A stretch of DNA of 64,000 nucleotides from Sphingomonas xinjiangensis (GTDB taxonomy: Bacteria > Pseudomonadota > Alphaproteobacteria > Sphingomonadales > Sphingomonadaceae): positions 186,001-250,000 of the forward strand of contig NZ_JACIJF010000002.1 of NCBI RefSeq assembly GCF_014199255.1, written 5' to 3'. Positions 11,115 to 19,640 of this stretch are shown one piece after another (within the stretch, counting starts at the first letter, position 1; the number at the start of each line of letters is the position of its first letter). The position numbers and the translations under genes were made by a program. The notes beneath the pieces are model-generated. The model made no database searches. It saw only the letters and a program-made list of their open reading frames with translations, and was not told the origin of the DNA.

Positions 11115-12647
11115 ATGCGCACGATCGAGCACTTCATCGTCAACAACCCGGGTGGCGCCGCCGCCCGCACCGGCGATGTCTTCGACCCCAACACCGGCCG
11201 GGTTCAGGCGCGGGTCCTGCTCGGCACCCAGGCCGATCTCGACCGCGCCGTCGCCGCCGCCCAGGCCGCGCAGCCCGCATGGGCCGCCACCAACCCGCAG
11301 CGCCGCGCCCGCGTCATGTTCCGCTTCAAGGAACTGGTTGAGTCGAACATGGAAGCCCTCGCCCACACCCTTTCCTCCGAACATGGCAAGGTGATCGCCG
11401 ACGCCAAGGGGGACATTCAGCGCGGCCTTGAAGTTATCGAATTCGCCTGCGGCATCCCCCATGCGCTCAAGGGCGAATACACGCAGGGGGCAGGCCCCGG
11501 CATCGACGTCTATTCGATGCGCCAGCCCCTCGGCATCGGCGCGGGCATCACCCCGTTCAACTTCCCCGCGATGATCCCGATGTGGATGTTCGGCGTCGCC
11601 ATCGCGTGCGGCAACGCTTTCATCCTCAAGCCGAGTGAGCGCGATCCGAGCGTTCCCGTCCGCCTCGCCGAGTTGATGCTGGAAGCCGGCGCGCCCGACG
11701 GCATCCTCCAGGTCGTCCACGGCGACAAGGAGATGGTCGACGCGATCCTCGATCATCCCGCTATCAGCGCCGTCAGCTTCGTCGGCTCTTCCGACATCGC
11801 CCATTATGTCTATCGTCGCGGCGTCGACGCGGGCAAGCGCGTCCAGGCGATGGGTGGCGCGAAAAACCACGGTATCGTTATGCCCGACGCCGATCTCGAC
11901 CAGGTCGTGGCCGACCTGTCTGGTGCCGCCTTCGGTTCAGCCGGCGAGCGCTGCATGGCGCTTCCGGTGGTGGTTCCGGTCGGTGAAAAGACTGCCGACG
12001 CGCTGCGCGAGAAGCTGCTACCCGCGATTCAATCGCTGCGCGTCGGCATTTCGACCGATAATGATTCGCATTACGGGCCTGTTGTGAACGCCGCACACAA
12101 GCAGCGTGTCGAGAACTGGATCCAGACCGGGATCGACGAAGGCGCCGAGTTGGTCGTCGATGGTCGTGGCTTTCAGCTTCAGGGCCATGAGCAGGGCTTC
12201 TTCATCGGCCCGTCGCTGTTCGACCGCGTGACCCCAAACATGCAGTCTTACAAGGAAGAGATCTTCGGCCCCGTCCTGCAGATCGTCCGCGCCCCCGACT
12301 TCGAGACCGCCGTGCGCCTTCCCAGCGAACACCAATATGGCAACGGCGTGGCGATCTTCACCCGCAACGGCCACGCCGCCCGCGAGTTCGCCGCGCGCGT
12401 CAATGTCGGCATGGTCGGCATCAACGTGCCGATCCCGGTGCCCGTCGCCTATCACAGCTTCGGCGGCTGGAAGCGCTCGGCGTTCGGCGACATCAACCAG
12501 CACGGCATGGAAGGCATCCGCTTCTGGACCAAGACCAAGACGGTGACCCAGCGCTGGCCCGACGGTTCGGTCGACTTGCCACGCGGCTCCGAGGATGGCG
12601 GCCCCAGCCGCATCCAGGATGCTTTTGTCATCCCCACGATGGGCTGA
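11115..12647 (+). CDS. mmsA: CoA-acylating methylmalonate-semialdehyde dehydrogenase
   Basis: MmsA converts methylmalonate semialdehyde to propionyl-CoA with NAD+ and CoA, the last step of distal valine catabolism. The 510-residue product has the ALDH fold with the ITPFNFPAMIPMWM motif near residue 145, a nucleotide-binding FVGSSDIAHYVY, and the catalytic Cys280 in FGSAGERCMALPV, typical of MmsA rather than general ALDHs. An AGGAGAG ribosome-binding site precedes the ATG. It heads a cluster holding the preceding valine-pathway steps. Confidence 0.94.
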   Translation: MRTIEHFIVNNPGGAAARTGDVFDPNTGRVQARVLLGTQADLDRAVAAAQAAQPAWAATNPQRRARVMFRFKELVESNMEALAHTLSSEHGKVIADAKGDIQRGLEVIEFACGIPHALKGEYTQGAGPGIDVYSMRQPLGIGAGITPFNFPAMIPMWMFGVAIACGNAFILKPSERDPSVPVRLAELMLEAGAPDGILQVVHGDKEMVDAILDHPAISAVSFVGSSDIAHYVYRRGVDAGKRVQAMGGAKNHGIVMPDADLDQVVADLSGAAFGSAGERCMALPVVVPVGEKTADALREKLLPAIQSLRVGISTDNDSHYGPVVNAAHKQRVENWIQTGIDEGAELVVDGRGFQLQGHEQGFFIGPSLFDRVTPNMQSYKEEIFGPVLQIVRAPDFETAVRLPSEHQYGNGVAIFTRNGHAAREFAARVNVGMVGINVPIPVPVAYHSFGGWKRSAFGDINQHGMEGIRFWTKTKTVTQRWPDGSVDLPRGSEDGGPSRIQDAFVIPTMG

Positions 12648-12651
12648 AGCA

Positions 12652-13797
12652 ATGACTCACCAGTTCGACCTCACCGACGAGCAGCGCCAGGTCCAAGACC
12701 TCGCCCGCCAGTTCACCGCCGATCGCATCACGCCGCATGCCGGCGAGTGGGACGAGAAGCACATCTTCCCCCGCGACACGATTCAGGCCGCGGCCGAGCT
12801 CGGCTTCGCGTCGATCTATGTGTCCGAGGAGAGCGGCGGCATCGGCCTGGGCAGACTCGAATCCGCGCTGATCTTCGAAGCGATGGCCTATGGCTGCCCC
12901 TCCACCAGCGCTTTCATTTCGATCCATAACATGGCGAGCTGGATGATCGACCGGTTCGGCAGCCAAACGGTTAAGGACAAGTACCTCCCCAGCCTGGTCA
13001 CCATGGATCGCTTGGCGAGCTATTGCCTGACCGAGCCCAGTTCGGGCTCCGACGCCGCCGCGCTCAAGACCCGCGCTGTCAAGGATGGCGACCATTACAT
13101 CGTCACCGGCACCAAGCAGTTCATCTCCGGCGGCGGCGAGAACGAGATCTACGTGACCATGGTCCGCACCGGCGAGGAAGGCCCCAAGGGCATTTCCGCG
13201 CTGGTGATCGAAAAGGACATGCCCGGCGTCAGCTTCGGCGCGCAGGAGCGCAAGCTCGGCTGGCACTCGCAGCCGACCGCGGCAGTGATCCTCGATCAAG
13301 TCCGCGTGCCCGTAGAGAACCTAGTCGGCGCGGAGGGCGAAGGCTTTCGCATCGCGATGATGGGCCTGGACGGCGGCCGCCTCAATATCGGCGCCTGCAG
13401 CCTGGGCGGCGCGCAGCGCTGCCTTGAGGAAGCTGTTAGGTACACCAAGGACCGTAAGCAGTTCGGAACGCCCATCGCCGACTTCCAGAACACGCAGTTC
13501 ACCCTGGCCGACATGGCGACTGAATTGGAAGCCGCCCGTGCCCTGCTCTACCTCGCCGCCGCCAAGGTGACCGAGAACGCGCCGGACAAGACCCGCTTCG
13601 CTGCCATGGCCAAACGCTTCGCCACTGACACCGGCAGCGCCGTGGTCGACCGCGCGCTCCAGCTCCACGGCGGCTATGGCTATCTCCAGGATTATCCAAT
13701 CGAGCGCTTCTGGCGCGACCTGCGCGTCCATTCGATCCTGGAAGGCACCAACCAGGTGATGCGCATGATCGTCGGCCGCGACTTGGTGCGGCAGTGA
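12652..13797 (+). CDS. Acyl-CoA dehydrogenase, probably isobutyryl-CoA dehydrogenase
   Basis: This FAD enzyme would oxidise isobutyryl-CoA to methacrylyl-CoA. The 381-residue protein from the ATG four bases after mmsA has the family layout: LTDEQRQVQDLARQF, YCLTEPSSGSDAAALKT and FISGGGENEIY around residues 120-165, and the C-terminal LEGTNQVMRMIVGRD. The Glu of EGTN (about residue 364) is the expected catalytic base. The tight spacing to mmsA supports one transcript. The substrate is inferred from context; a 2-methylbutyryl-CoA or short-chain enzyme cannot be excluded. Confidence 0.88.
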   Translation: MTHQFDLTDEQRQVQDLARQFTADRITPHAGEWDEKHIFPRDTIQAAAELGFASIYVSEESGGIGLGRLESALIFEAMAYGCPSTSAFISIHNMASWMIDRFGSQTVKDKYLPSLVTMDRLASYCLTEPSSGSDAAALKTRAVKDGDHYIVTGTKQFISGGGENEIYVTMVRTGEEGPKGISALVIEKDMPGVSFGAQERKLGWHSQPTAAVILDQVRVPVENLVGAEGEGFRIAMMGLDGGRLNIGACSLGGAQRCLEEAVRYTKDRKQFGTPIADFQNTQFTLADMATELEAARALLYLAAAKVTENAPDKTRFAAMAKRFATDTGSAVVDRALQLHGGYGYLQDYPIERFWRDLRVHSILEGTNQVMRMIVGRDLVRQ

Positions 13798-14026
13798 TGT
13801 TCACGCGAAGGCGCGAAGACGCGAAGACGATGTTCGCGCACAGGCGCAGAGGCGCAGAGAGTTGGCCTCGCCGCGCCAGCGGCCTTGAACACGCACCGCT
13901 AGCCAAGCTGCTCGCCGATCGACGGGCGGCTGACGCCGCCGGAAGGCGTGCCTCTGCGCCTCCGCGCCTCTGCGCGAACCTCTTCACTTCCTCTCTTTGC
14001 GCCTTCGCGCCTTCGCGTGCATCAAA
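13798..14026. repeat. Large imperfect inverted repeat
   Basis: The gap inside the valine cluster is almost entirely an inverted repeat. The left arm carries acgcgaaggcgcgaag followed by gcgcaggcgcagaggcgcagag-like units; the right arm carries gcctctgcgcctccgcgcctctgcgcgaac and ends with gcgccttcgcgccttcgcgt. The arms would pair over tens of bases around a central loop of roughly 100 nt. Units of this type look like dispersed sphingomonad intergenic repeats. It may act as a processing or stabilising structure between the two operon halves. Confidence 0.7.
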
Positions 14027-15067
14027 ATGACCGACGTCCTCACCACCGACGAAGGCGCACTAGGCCGCATCCGCCTGAACCGCCCCAAGGCGCTCCACGC
14101 GCTCAACACCGCCATGTGCCAGGCAATGCTCCACGCGCTCGACACGTGGGAAGCTGACCCCACCATCGAAGCGATCCTCATCGACCACGCTGAAGGCCGC
14201 GGCTTCTGCGCCGGCGGCGACATCCGCATGATCGCGGAAAGCGGCGCGGGCGGCGGCAAGAACGCCGCCGATTTCTTCCGCGTCGAATACCGGATGAACC
14301 ACCGGCTGTTCACTTATCCCAAGCCGATCATCACCTTCATGGACGGCATTACCATGGGCGGCGGCGTCGGCATCTCGCTGCCGGCGAAGTTCCGCGTCGC
14401 CACCGAGAACACCAAATTTGCCATGCCCGAAACCGGGATAGGCCTGTTTCCTGATGTCGGTGGCGGCTGGTACCTGTCGCGCCTGCCCGGCCGTATGGGC
14501 GAATATATCGCGCTGACCGGGCACCGCCTCGACGGGGCCGAATGCCTCGCGCTGGGCCTCGCCAGCCATTATCTTCCTGCCGAGAGGCTCGAAGAAGCCA
14601 AGGCGCGCATGGCCGAGGCGCCAGATCAGATCGAAAGTATCCTCAATACCCTCGTCGCGCCGGCACCGCAGGCGCGCATCCTCGCGCATCGCGACGTGAT
14701 CGACCGGCTCTTCGCCTCCAGCACGCTCGAGGGCATCGTCGCCGTGCTCGAAGCCGACGATAGCGAATGGGCGCAGCAACAGCGCGCCACCCTGCGTACC
14801 AAATCGCCCCAGGCGATGAAGGTCTCACTCCGCCTCCTCGCTGAAGGTCGTGCCATGCCCAGCTTCGCCGACGAGATGCGCCAGGAATATGCCGTCGCCA
14901 CCCGCGTCGGCCGCTTGCCCGACTTTGCCGAGGGCGTGCGCGCGGTGATCCTCGACAAGGACAACGCGCCCAAGTGGAACCCCGCCACGCCCGAGGGCGT
15001 GACCCAGAACCAGATCGACGCCATCTTCGCGCCGCTTCCGGACCACGAATCCTGGAAGCCCGCCTGA
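14027..15067 (+). CDS. 3-hydroxyisobutyryl-CoA hydrolase
   Basis: This crotonase-superfamily thioesterase releases free 3-hydroxyisobutyrate in valine catabolism. The 346-residue length, [12 protein letters not shown], the oxyanion-hole glycine run [16 protein letters not shown] and the [21 protein letters not shown] segment distinguish this subgroup from ordinary enoyl-CoA hydratases of about 260 residues. The ATG at 14027 ([20 protein letters not shown]) is chosen because upstream residues are encoded by the inverted repeat. The next gene starts 14 nt after the stop. Confidence 0.9.
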   Translation: MTDVLTTDEGALGRIRLNRPKALHALNTAMCQAMLHALDTWEADPTIEAILIDHAEGRGFCAGGDIRMIAESGAGGGKNAADFFRVEYRMNHRLFTYPKPIITFMDGITMGGGVGISLPAKFRVATENTKFAMPETGIGLFPDVGGGWYLSRLPGRMGEYIALTGHRLDGAECLALGLASHYLPAERLEEAKARMAEAPDQIESILNTLVAPAPQARILAHRDVIDRLFASSTLEGIVAVLEADDSEWAQQQRATLRTKSPQAMKVSLRLLAEGRAMPSFADEMRQEYAVATRVGRLPDFAEGVRAVILDKDNAPKWNPATPEGVTQNQIDAIFAPLPDHESWKPA

Positions 15068-15081
15068 ACAAGGAACCTTCC

Positions 15082-15858
15082 ATGTCCCAGTACGAAACCA
15101 TCCTGGTCGAGCAGCGCGGCGCCGTCACGCTCGTCACGCTCAACCGCCCCAAGGCGCTGAACGCACTCAACACCCAGATCCTGTCCGAACTGCTCGACGC
15201 GATGCGCGCTTTCGATGAAGACGCATCGCAGGGCTGCGCGGTCATCACCGGCAGCGAAAAGGCTTTCGCCGCCGGTGCCGACATCAAGGAGATGCAGGCG
15301 CAGGGTTTCGCCGACATGTACGGCCATGACTTCTTCGCCGGCTGGGACGCGTTCACCCGCACGCGGAAACCGGTCATCGCCGCGGTCGCTGGCTATGCGC
15401 TCGGCGGCGGCTGCGAGCTGGCGATGATGTGCGACTTCATCCTGGCCGCCGACAGCGCGAAGTTTGGCCAGCCCGAGATCAAGCTCGCCGTCTCGCCCGG
15501 CATGGGCGGTTCTCAGCGCCTTACCCGTGCCGTCGGAAAGGCCAAGGCGATGGAGATGTGCCTCACCGGTCGGATGATGGACGCCGACGAGGCCGAGCGC
15601 GCGGGTCTGGTAAGCCGCATCCTCCCTGCAGCCGAGCTTCTGAACGACGCGCTCAAGACCGCCGCAACGATCGCCTCAATGGCACCGCTCGCGGTAAAAG
15701 CGAACAAGGAGATGGTCGACGTGGCATATGAAACCACGCTTGCTCAAGGCGTCCAGTTCGAACGCCGCCTGTTCCACGCGCTGTTCGGCACGCAAGACCA
15801 GACGGAAGGCATGGCCGCCTTCGTCGAAAAGCGGTCCGGAATCTGGACGGGCAAGTAA
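15082..15858 (+). CDS. Enoyl-CoA hydratase
   Basis: The 258-residue crotonase-family enzyme most likely hydrates methacrylyl-CoA to 3-hydroxyisobutyryl-CoA. It shows [12 protein letters not shown] near residue 65, the [19 protein letters not shown] segment near 105 and [20 protein letters not shown] near 130, including both glutamates expected of active hydratases. It sits between the hydrolase and mmsB. General beta-oxidation hydratase activity is also possible, since these enzymes are broad in specificity. Confidence 0.9.
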   Translation: MSQYETILVEQRGAVTLVTLNRPKALNALNTQILSELLDAMRAFDEDASQGCAVITGSEKAFAAGADIKEMQAQGFADMYGHDFFAGWDAFTRTRKPVIAAVAGYALGGGCELAMMCDFILAADSAKFGQPEIKLAVSPGMGGSQRLTRAVGKAKAMEMCLTGRMMDADEAERAGLVSRILPAAELLNDALKTAATIASMAPLAVKANKEMVDVAYETTLAQGVQFERRLFHALFGTQDQTEGMAAFVEKRSGIWTGK

Positions 15859-15865
15859 ACGATGC

Positions 15866-15892
15866 CCCCCTCTCCCTTCAAGGGAGAGGGGG
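15866..15892. repeat. Perfect 12-bp hairpin after the enoyl-CoA hydratase gene
   Basis: CCCCCTCTCCCT and AGGGAGAGGGGG pair with a three-base loop just after the stop codon. There is no U-run. A related ctctccc...gggagag inverted repeat follows near 16024-16046, before mmsB. They look like members of a dispersed GC-rich intergenic repeat rather than classical terminators. Confidence 0.6.
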
Positions 15893-16067
15893 TGCAAACT
15901 TAGGCTCGAAATGCCTTAGTCGAAGCTGGGTGCGGGCTGAGCGCTTGCCTCGCAAACGCACGGAGCCAAGCTCCGCTCCACCCGCCATTCTTGGCTAGCC
16001 ACAAAGCTGGCAAGCTGCGCTATTCTCTCCCTTATCAACGGGAGAGACACCGTTAGGAGAGGACAAC

Positions 16068-16943
16068 ATGGCACGCATCGCATTCATCGGCCTGGGAAAT
16101 ATGGGCGGCGGCATGGCGGCAAACCTCGCCAAGGCCGGCCACGACGTCCGCGCCTTCGACTTGAGCCAAGACGCGCTCGACAAGGCGAAAAAGGCCGGCT
16201 GCCTTCCGGTAAATGATGCGATCGCCGCCATCGAAGGTGCCGAGGCGGTCATCACCATGCTGCCCGCCGGCAAGCATGTCGAAAGTGTCTATGGCGACAG
16301 CATCTTCGAGCATGCCGAACCCGGCACGATCCTGATCGACTGCTCGACGATCGACGTCGACACTGCCCGTCGCGTCGCCCAGGCGGCTACTGACCATGGT
16401 CTCGCCGCGGTCGATGCCCCCGTATCCGGTGGCATCGCAGCGGCCAACGCCGGCACGCTCACCTTCATGGTCGGCGGCAGCGCCACCGCCTTCGACAAGG
16501 CCGAGCCCTTCCTGTCGGACATGGGCAAGTCGGTCATCCATGCCGGCGCCAACGGCGCGGGGCAGGCGGCCAAGATTTGCAATAACATGATCCTCGGCGC
16601 GACGATGATCGCCACCTGCGAGGCCTTTGCTCTTGCGGAGAAACTCGGTCTCGATCCCCAGAAGTTCTACGACGTCGCTTCGGTCAGCTCGGGCCAGAGC
16701 TGGTCCGTCACCAGCTATTGTCCCGTTCCCGGCGTCGGCCCCGAAACTCCCGCGGACCGCGATTATCAGGGCGGATTCGCCGCACCGCTGATGCTCAAGG
16801 ACCTCCGACTGGCGATGGAAGCCGCAGGCAGCGTCAACGCGCGAACCCCGATGGGCGCCCGCGCCGCAGAACTCTACGAAACGTTCGTCGCCGGTGAAGG
16901 CGCAGGGCTCGACTTTTCGGGGATCATCAAGACGCTGCGCTGA
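16068..16943 (+). CDS. mmsB: 3-hydroxyisobutyrate dehydrogenase
   Basis: MmsB oxidises 3-hydroxyisobutyrate to methylmalonate semialdehyde, the substrate of MmsA encoded upstream. The 291-residue protein has the N-terminal Rossmann motif IGLGNMGGGMAANLAKAGH, the substrate-binding DAPVSGGIAAANAGTLTFMVGG near residue 120 and the catalytic lysine in GAGQAAKICNNM near 170. The start follows a gaggac ribosome-binding site. A hairpin-rich gap of about 210 nt separates it from the enoyl-CoA hydratase, so it may have its own promoter. Confidence 0.93.
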   Translation: MARIAFIGLGNMGGGMAANLAKAGHDVRAFDLSQDALDKAKKAGCLPVNDAIAAIEGAEAVITMLPAGKHVESVYGDSIFEHAEPGTILIDCSTIDVDTARRVAQAATDHGLAAVDAPVSGGIAAANAGTLTFMVGGSATAFDKAEPFLSDMGKSVIHAGANGAGQAAKICNNMILGATMIATCEAFALAEKLGLDPQKFYDVASVSSGQSWSVTSYCPVPGVGPETPADRDYQGGFAAPLMLKDLRLAMEAAGSVNARTPMGARAAELYETFVAGEGAGLDFSGIIKTLR

Positions 16944-16986
16944 GCGCCTTAACCGCCTGTTTGCCGATCGGGCGCATACCTCGCCC

Positions 16987-17916
16987 ATGCGCCCGATCTT
17001 CGCCCTGCTCGCCCTTGCCGCCCCCGCCGCCGCCCAGACGCAGCAGCGCGCGCCCTTCGTCATCGCTGAAACCGGGCAGGGTTTCGCGTCCCTGGACGAA
17101 GCAGTCGCCGAGGTGCGCGACGGTACCGCCACCATCCTGATCGCGCCCGGCACCTATCGCCAGTGCACGGTGCAAGCCGGCGGTCACATCACCTTCAAGG
17201 CGACGGTGCCCGGCAAGGCGATCTTCGAGTCCGAGACGTGCGAGGACAAGGCCGCCTTCGTGCTCCGCGGTCGCGGCTCCGTCGTCGATGGCATCGTATT
17301 CCGCGGCTATTCGGTCAATGACGGCAACGGCGCCGGCATCCGCATCGAGATGGGCGACCTCACCGTCACCAATTCGATGTTCCTCGACAGCCAGGAAGGC
17401 ATATTGGGCGGCGGGCATGAAACCGTGCGCCGCATCACGATTGACCGATCGACCTTCTCCGGCCTCGGCCAGTGCGAAACCGAAAATTGCTCGCACTCGA
17501 TCTATCTGGCAGTCGACGGTCTGGTCACCGTCACTCGCTCACGCTTCGAACGCGGAACCGGCGGTCACTATGTCAAGCTGCGCGCGCGCCAGGTGCAGAT
17601 CAACAACAACAGCTTCGACGACAGCCGTGGCACCAAGACCAACTACATGATCGATCTGTCCGAAGGCGGCACTGGCGTGATCTCGGGCAACACCTTCGTT
17701 CAGGGCCGCAACAAGGAAAACAATTCCGGCCTGATCGTCGTCGCGGCCGAGGGCAAGACCTATGCCACCGCCGGACTCCGCGTCGAAGGCAACACGGCTA
17801 CGCTGGCACCGGGCGCGCCGACCAACCCAGCCTTCGTTGCCGACCTCAGCGGCCAGCGCATCCAACTTGGCACCAACACGCTAGGGCCCGGCATCCGCTC
17901 CTTCGAACGCCGCTGA
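16987..17916 (+). CDS. Secreted right-handed beta-helix repeat protein
   Basis: The 309-residue protein begins with a signal peptide (MRPIFALLALAAPAAAQTQ) and then shows parallel beta-helix rungs: ATILIAPGTYRQ, GSVVDGIVFRG, DLTVTNSMF, LVTVTRSRFERG, QVQINNNSFDD, GVISGNTFVQG. This fold is shared by pectate lyases and other carbohydrate-active enzymes, but no catalytic residues identify a substrate. It likely acts in the periplasm or outside the cell. An upstream open frame overlapping mmsB is ignored because this start gives the signal peptide. Confidence 0.75.
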   Translation: MRPIFALLALAAPAAAQTQQRAPFVIAETGQGFASLDEAVAEVRDGTATILIAPGTYRQCTVQAGGHITFKATVPGKAIFESETCEDKAAFVLRGRGSVVDGIVFRGYSVNDGNGAGIRIEMGDLTVTNSMFLDSQEGILGGGHETVRRITIDRSTFSGLGQCETENCSHSIYLAVDGLVTVTRSRFERGTGGHYVKLRARQVQINNNSFDDSRGTKTNYMIDLSEGGTGVISGNTFVQGRNKENNSGLIVVAAEGKTYATAGLRVEGNTATLAPGAPTNPAFVADLSGQRIQLGTNTLGPGIRSFERR

Positions 17917-17918
17917 GC

Positions 17919-19568
17919 CTAGCGGCAGGTGTCGCCCGGCCCCGCGTCCAGGTCCAGACAGCGCCCGTCGATCTCGACCGGCACTGGCACCTTGATCAGC
18001 GCGGCCAGCGTCGGCGCGATGTCCACCGTCTCCACCGACAGCGGCTGCTCGAACCCGGTCATCCCCTTGCGCCAGAACAGGATCGGCACGCGCCGGTCAT
18101 AGTCCCAGAAGCTGCCATGCGTCGCCACCGAACCACGGGTCGGATCAGCGATGGGCGTCACGCGCGGCTTCAGTGCCACCACGAAGTCGCCCGATCGCGA
18201 AGGCTCGTACGACTCGCGCGCGCGCTCCAGCATCGTCCAGGTCTCGGGCGGCGTCTTGGGATGCGGCGTCGCCAGGATCTGCGCCCGGGTATATACGCCA
18301 TAAACCTGCGGATGCGCGGCATAGCGACCGATCGCCTCTGCCAGCACCTTGTCGCGCTGCGCCTTGGGCAGTTTGGGATCGACATAGATGTCACCAGCCG
18401 CGCTTCCGGCCAGCGGGTTGCCGCTGATGCCCAGCTTGGTGGCGATCTCCGCGCCGACTGCCTTGGGGTTCAGCTTTGGGTCGATGCGCGCCGCCATCGG
18501 CGCGGCATGCTCGTCGTTTCGCTCGGGCAAGTCATGCCCGCCATGATCGGCGGTCAGCGCGACGGCATAATCGACGCCGGTCTTGTCCAACACCGCGAAC
18601 AGCTTGCCCAGCATTTGGTCGAGCGCGAATATCTGGATGCACATCTCGCTACCCTCGGTGCCGAAGGTGTGCCCGACATAGTCTGTGGCCGACGCGCCGA
18701 CGATCAACAGGTCGGTGTGCCCGTTCTGGCCCAGCTTCATGTCGGTGGCGACGCCGGCGCCTAGCGCCAGGATCGCTTCGTCGAACTCGGGCGAGGCGCG
18801 GAACGCGCCGGCATTGCCGGCAGCGCGTGCGAAGCGCCCGTCACCTACCGTCTTGGTCGCACCTAGCGGGATCGCCCGGCTGCGTGCCTGGCAGAAGGCG
18901 GGCAGCGCCATCGGCGCCTGCGCTTCGCCGATACGGCCGGTGACATTGGCGTTCATTTTGGTCACCATCGCCGGCGCGGTGCGCCCGGCATAGGAGACCA
19001 AGGCTTTGCCGTTCCACCACCACAGCTCGTCCACCTTGTGCCCGCCCATCATCACCGCGGCGCGATCCTTGCCGGCCACCGACACGACGCGGCTCGCAGG
19101 ATCGGCCAGCTTCATCCATTCGCCTAGCGTCGGCACCTTCAGATGCTTGTCCGACACAGTATAGCTTTCGGAAGTGCTGCCGGGCACGCTCTCGTCCTCA
19201 GCGCAATAGACGGTCTTGTCGTCACGCGGCGCGTTGAAGTCGGTCCAGTCGTTGGCGACGATCCCGGTCCGCGCCGGGCGCGCGCCGCTCAGGATGGTGG
19301 AGTGTCCCGGACAAGTCTCGGTCGCAGCGTGGCTCTGATAGCCCGACGGGAACACCGCACCACTCATCAGCCGCGCCAGCCCGCCAGTGAACTGCGCGCG
19401 ATACTCGGCGAACAAGTCGGCCGAGAATTGGTCGACGGAGATCACCACCACCAGCTTGGGCGGCGCAGCGGGCGCTGCGGCACGGGCCGGAGCTTGCGCT
19501 TCCTGGGCAGCGATCGGCGACGCGGCAAGCAGCGCCAGCGCGGCGGCAACGGGAGTGGTGAATTTCAT
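17919..19568 (-). CDS. phoK: PhoK-type alkaline phosphatase
   Basis: This secreted phosphomonoesterase of the alkaline phosphatase/nucleotide pyrophosphatase superfamily resembles Sphingomonas PhoK. The 549-residue product from the ATG at 19568 has a signal peptide (MKFTTPVAAALALLAASPIAAQ). Metal and catalytic residues appear in family order: Asp in ISVDQFSADLF, nucleophile Thr in ATETCPGHS, Asn in VANDWTD, Lys/Arg in AGKDRAA, Asp/His in TDYVGHTFG, Asp-His in TADHGGHD, and the late His in VATHGSFWDYD. The longer frame to 19763 lacks a credible start. It is divergent from the DsbD-like gene. Confidence 0.9.
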   Translation of the reverse strand: MKFTTPVAAALALLAASPIAAQEAQAPARAAAPAAPPKLVVVISVDQFSADLFAEYRAQFTGGLARLMSGAVFPSGYQSHAATETCPGHSTILSGARPARTGIVANDWTDFNAPRDDKTVYCAEDESVPGSTSESYTVSDKHLKVPTLGEWMKLADPASRVVSVAGKDRAAVMMGGHKVDELWWWNGKALVSYAGRTAPAMVTKMNANVTGRIGEAQAPMALPAFCQARSRAIPLGATKTVGDGRFARAAGNAGAFRASPEFDEAILALGAGVATDMKLGQNGHTDLLIVGASATDYVGHTFGTEGSEMCIQIFALDQMLGKLFAVLDKTGVDYAVALTADHGGHDLPERNDEHAAPMAARIDPKLNPKAVGAEIATKLGISGNPLAGSAAGDIYVDPKLPKAQRDKVLAEAIGRYAAHPQVYGVYTRAQILATPHPKTPPETWTMLERARESYEPSRSGDFVVALKPRVTPIADPTRGSVATHGSFWDYDRRVPILFWRKGMTGFEQPLSVETVDIAPTLAALIKVPVPVEIDGRCLDLDAGPGDTCR

Positions 19569-19640
19569 GGGCCGGCTCCGGCAAGGGAAGGATATGAACC
19601 CAGCTATTGTCCAACGGCGCTTCCTGGGCAAGGACGGGCC

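Noticed and set aside
13798..14026. Repeats considered as a CRISPR array
   Set aside because: Units are contiguous and form one inverted pair, without regularly spaced unique spacers or cas genes.
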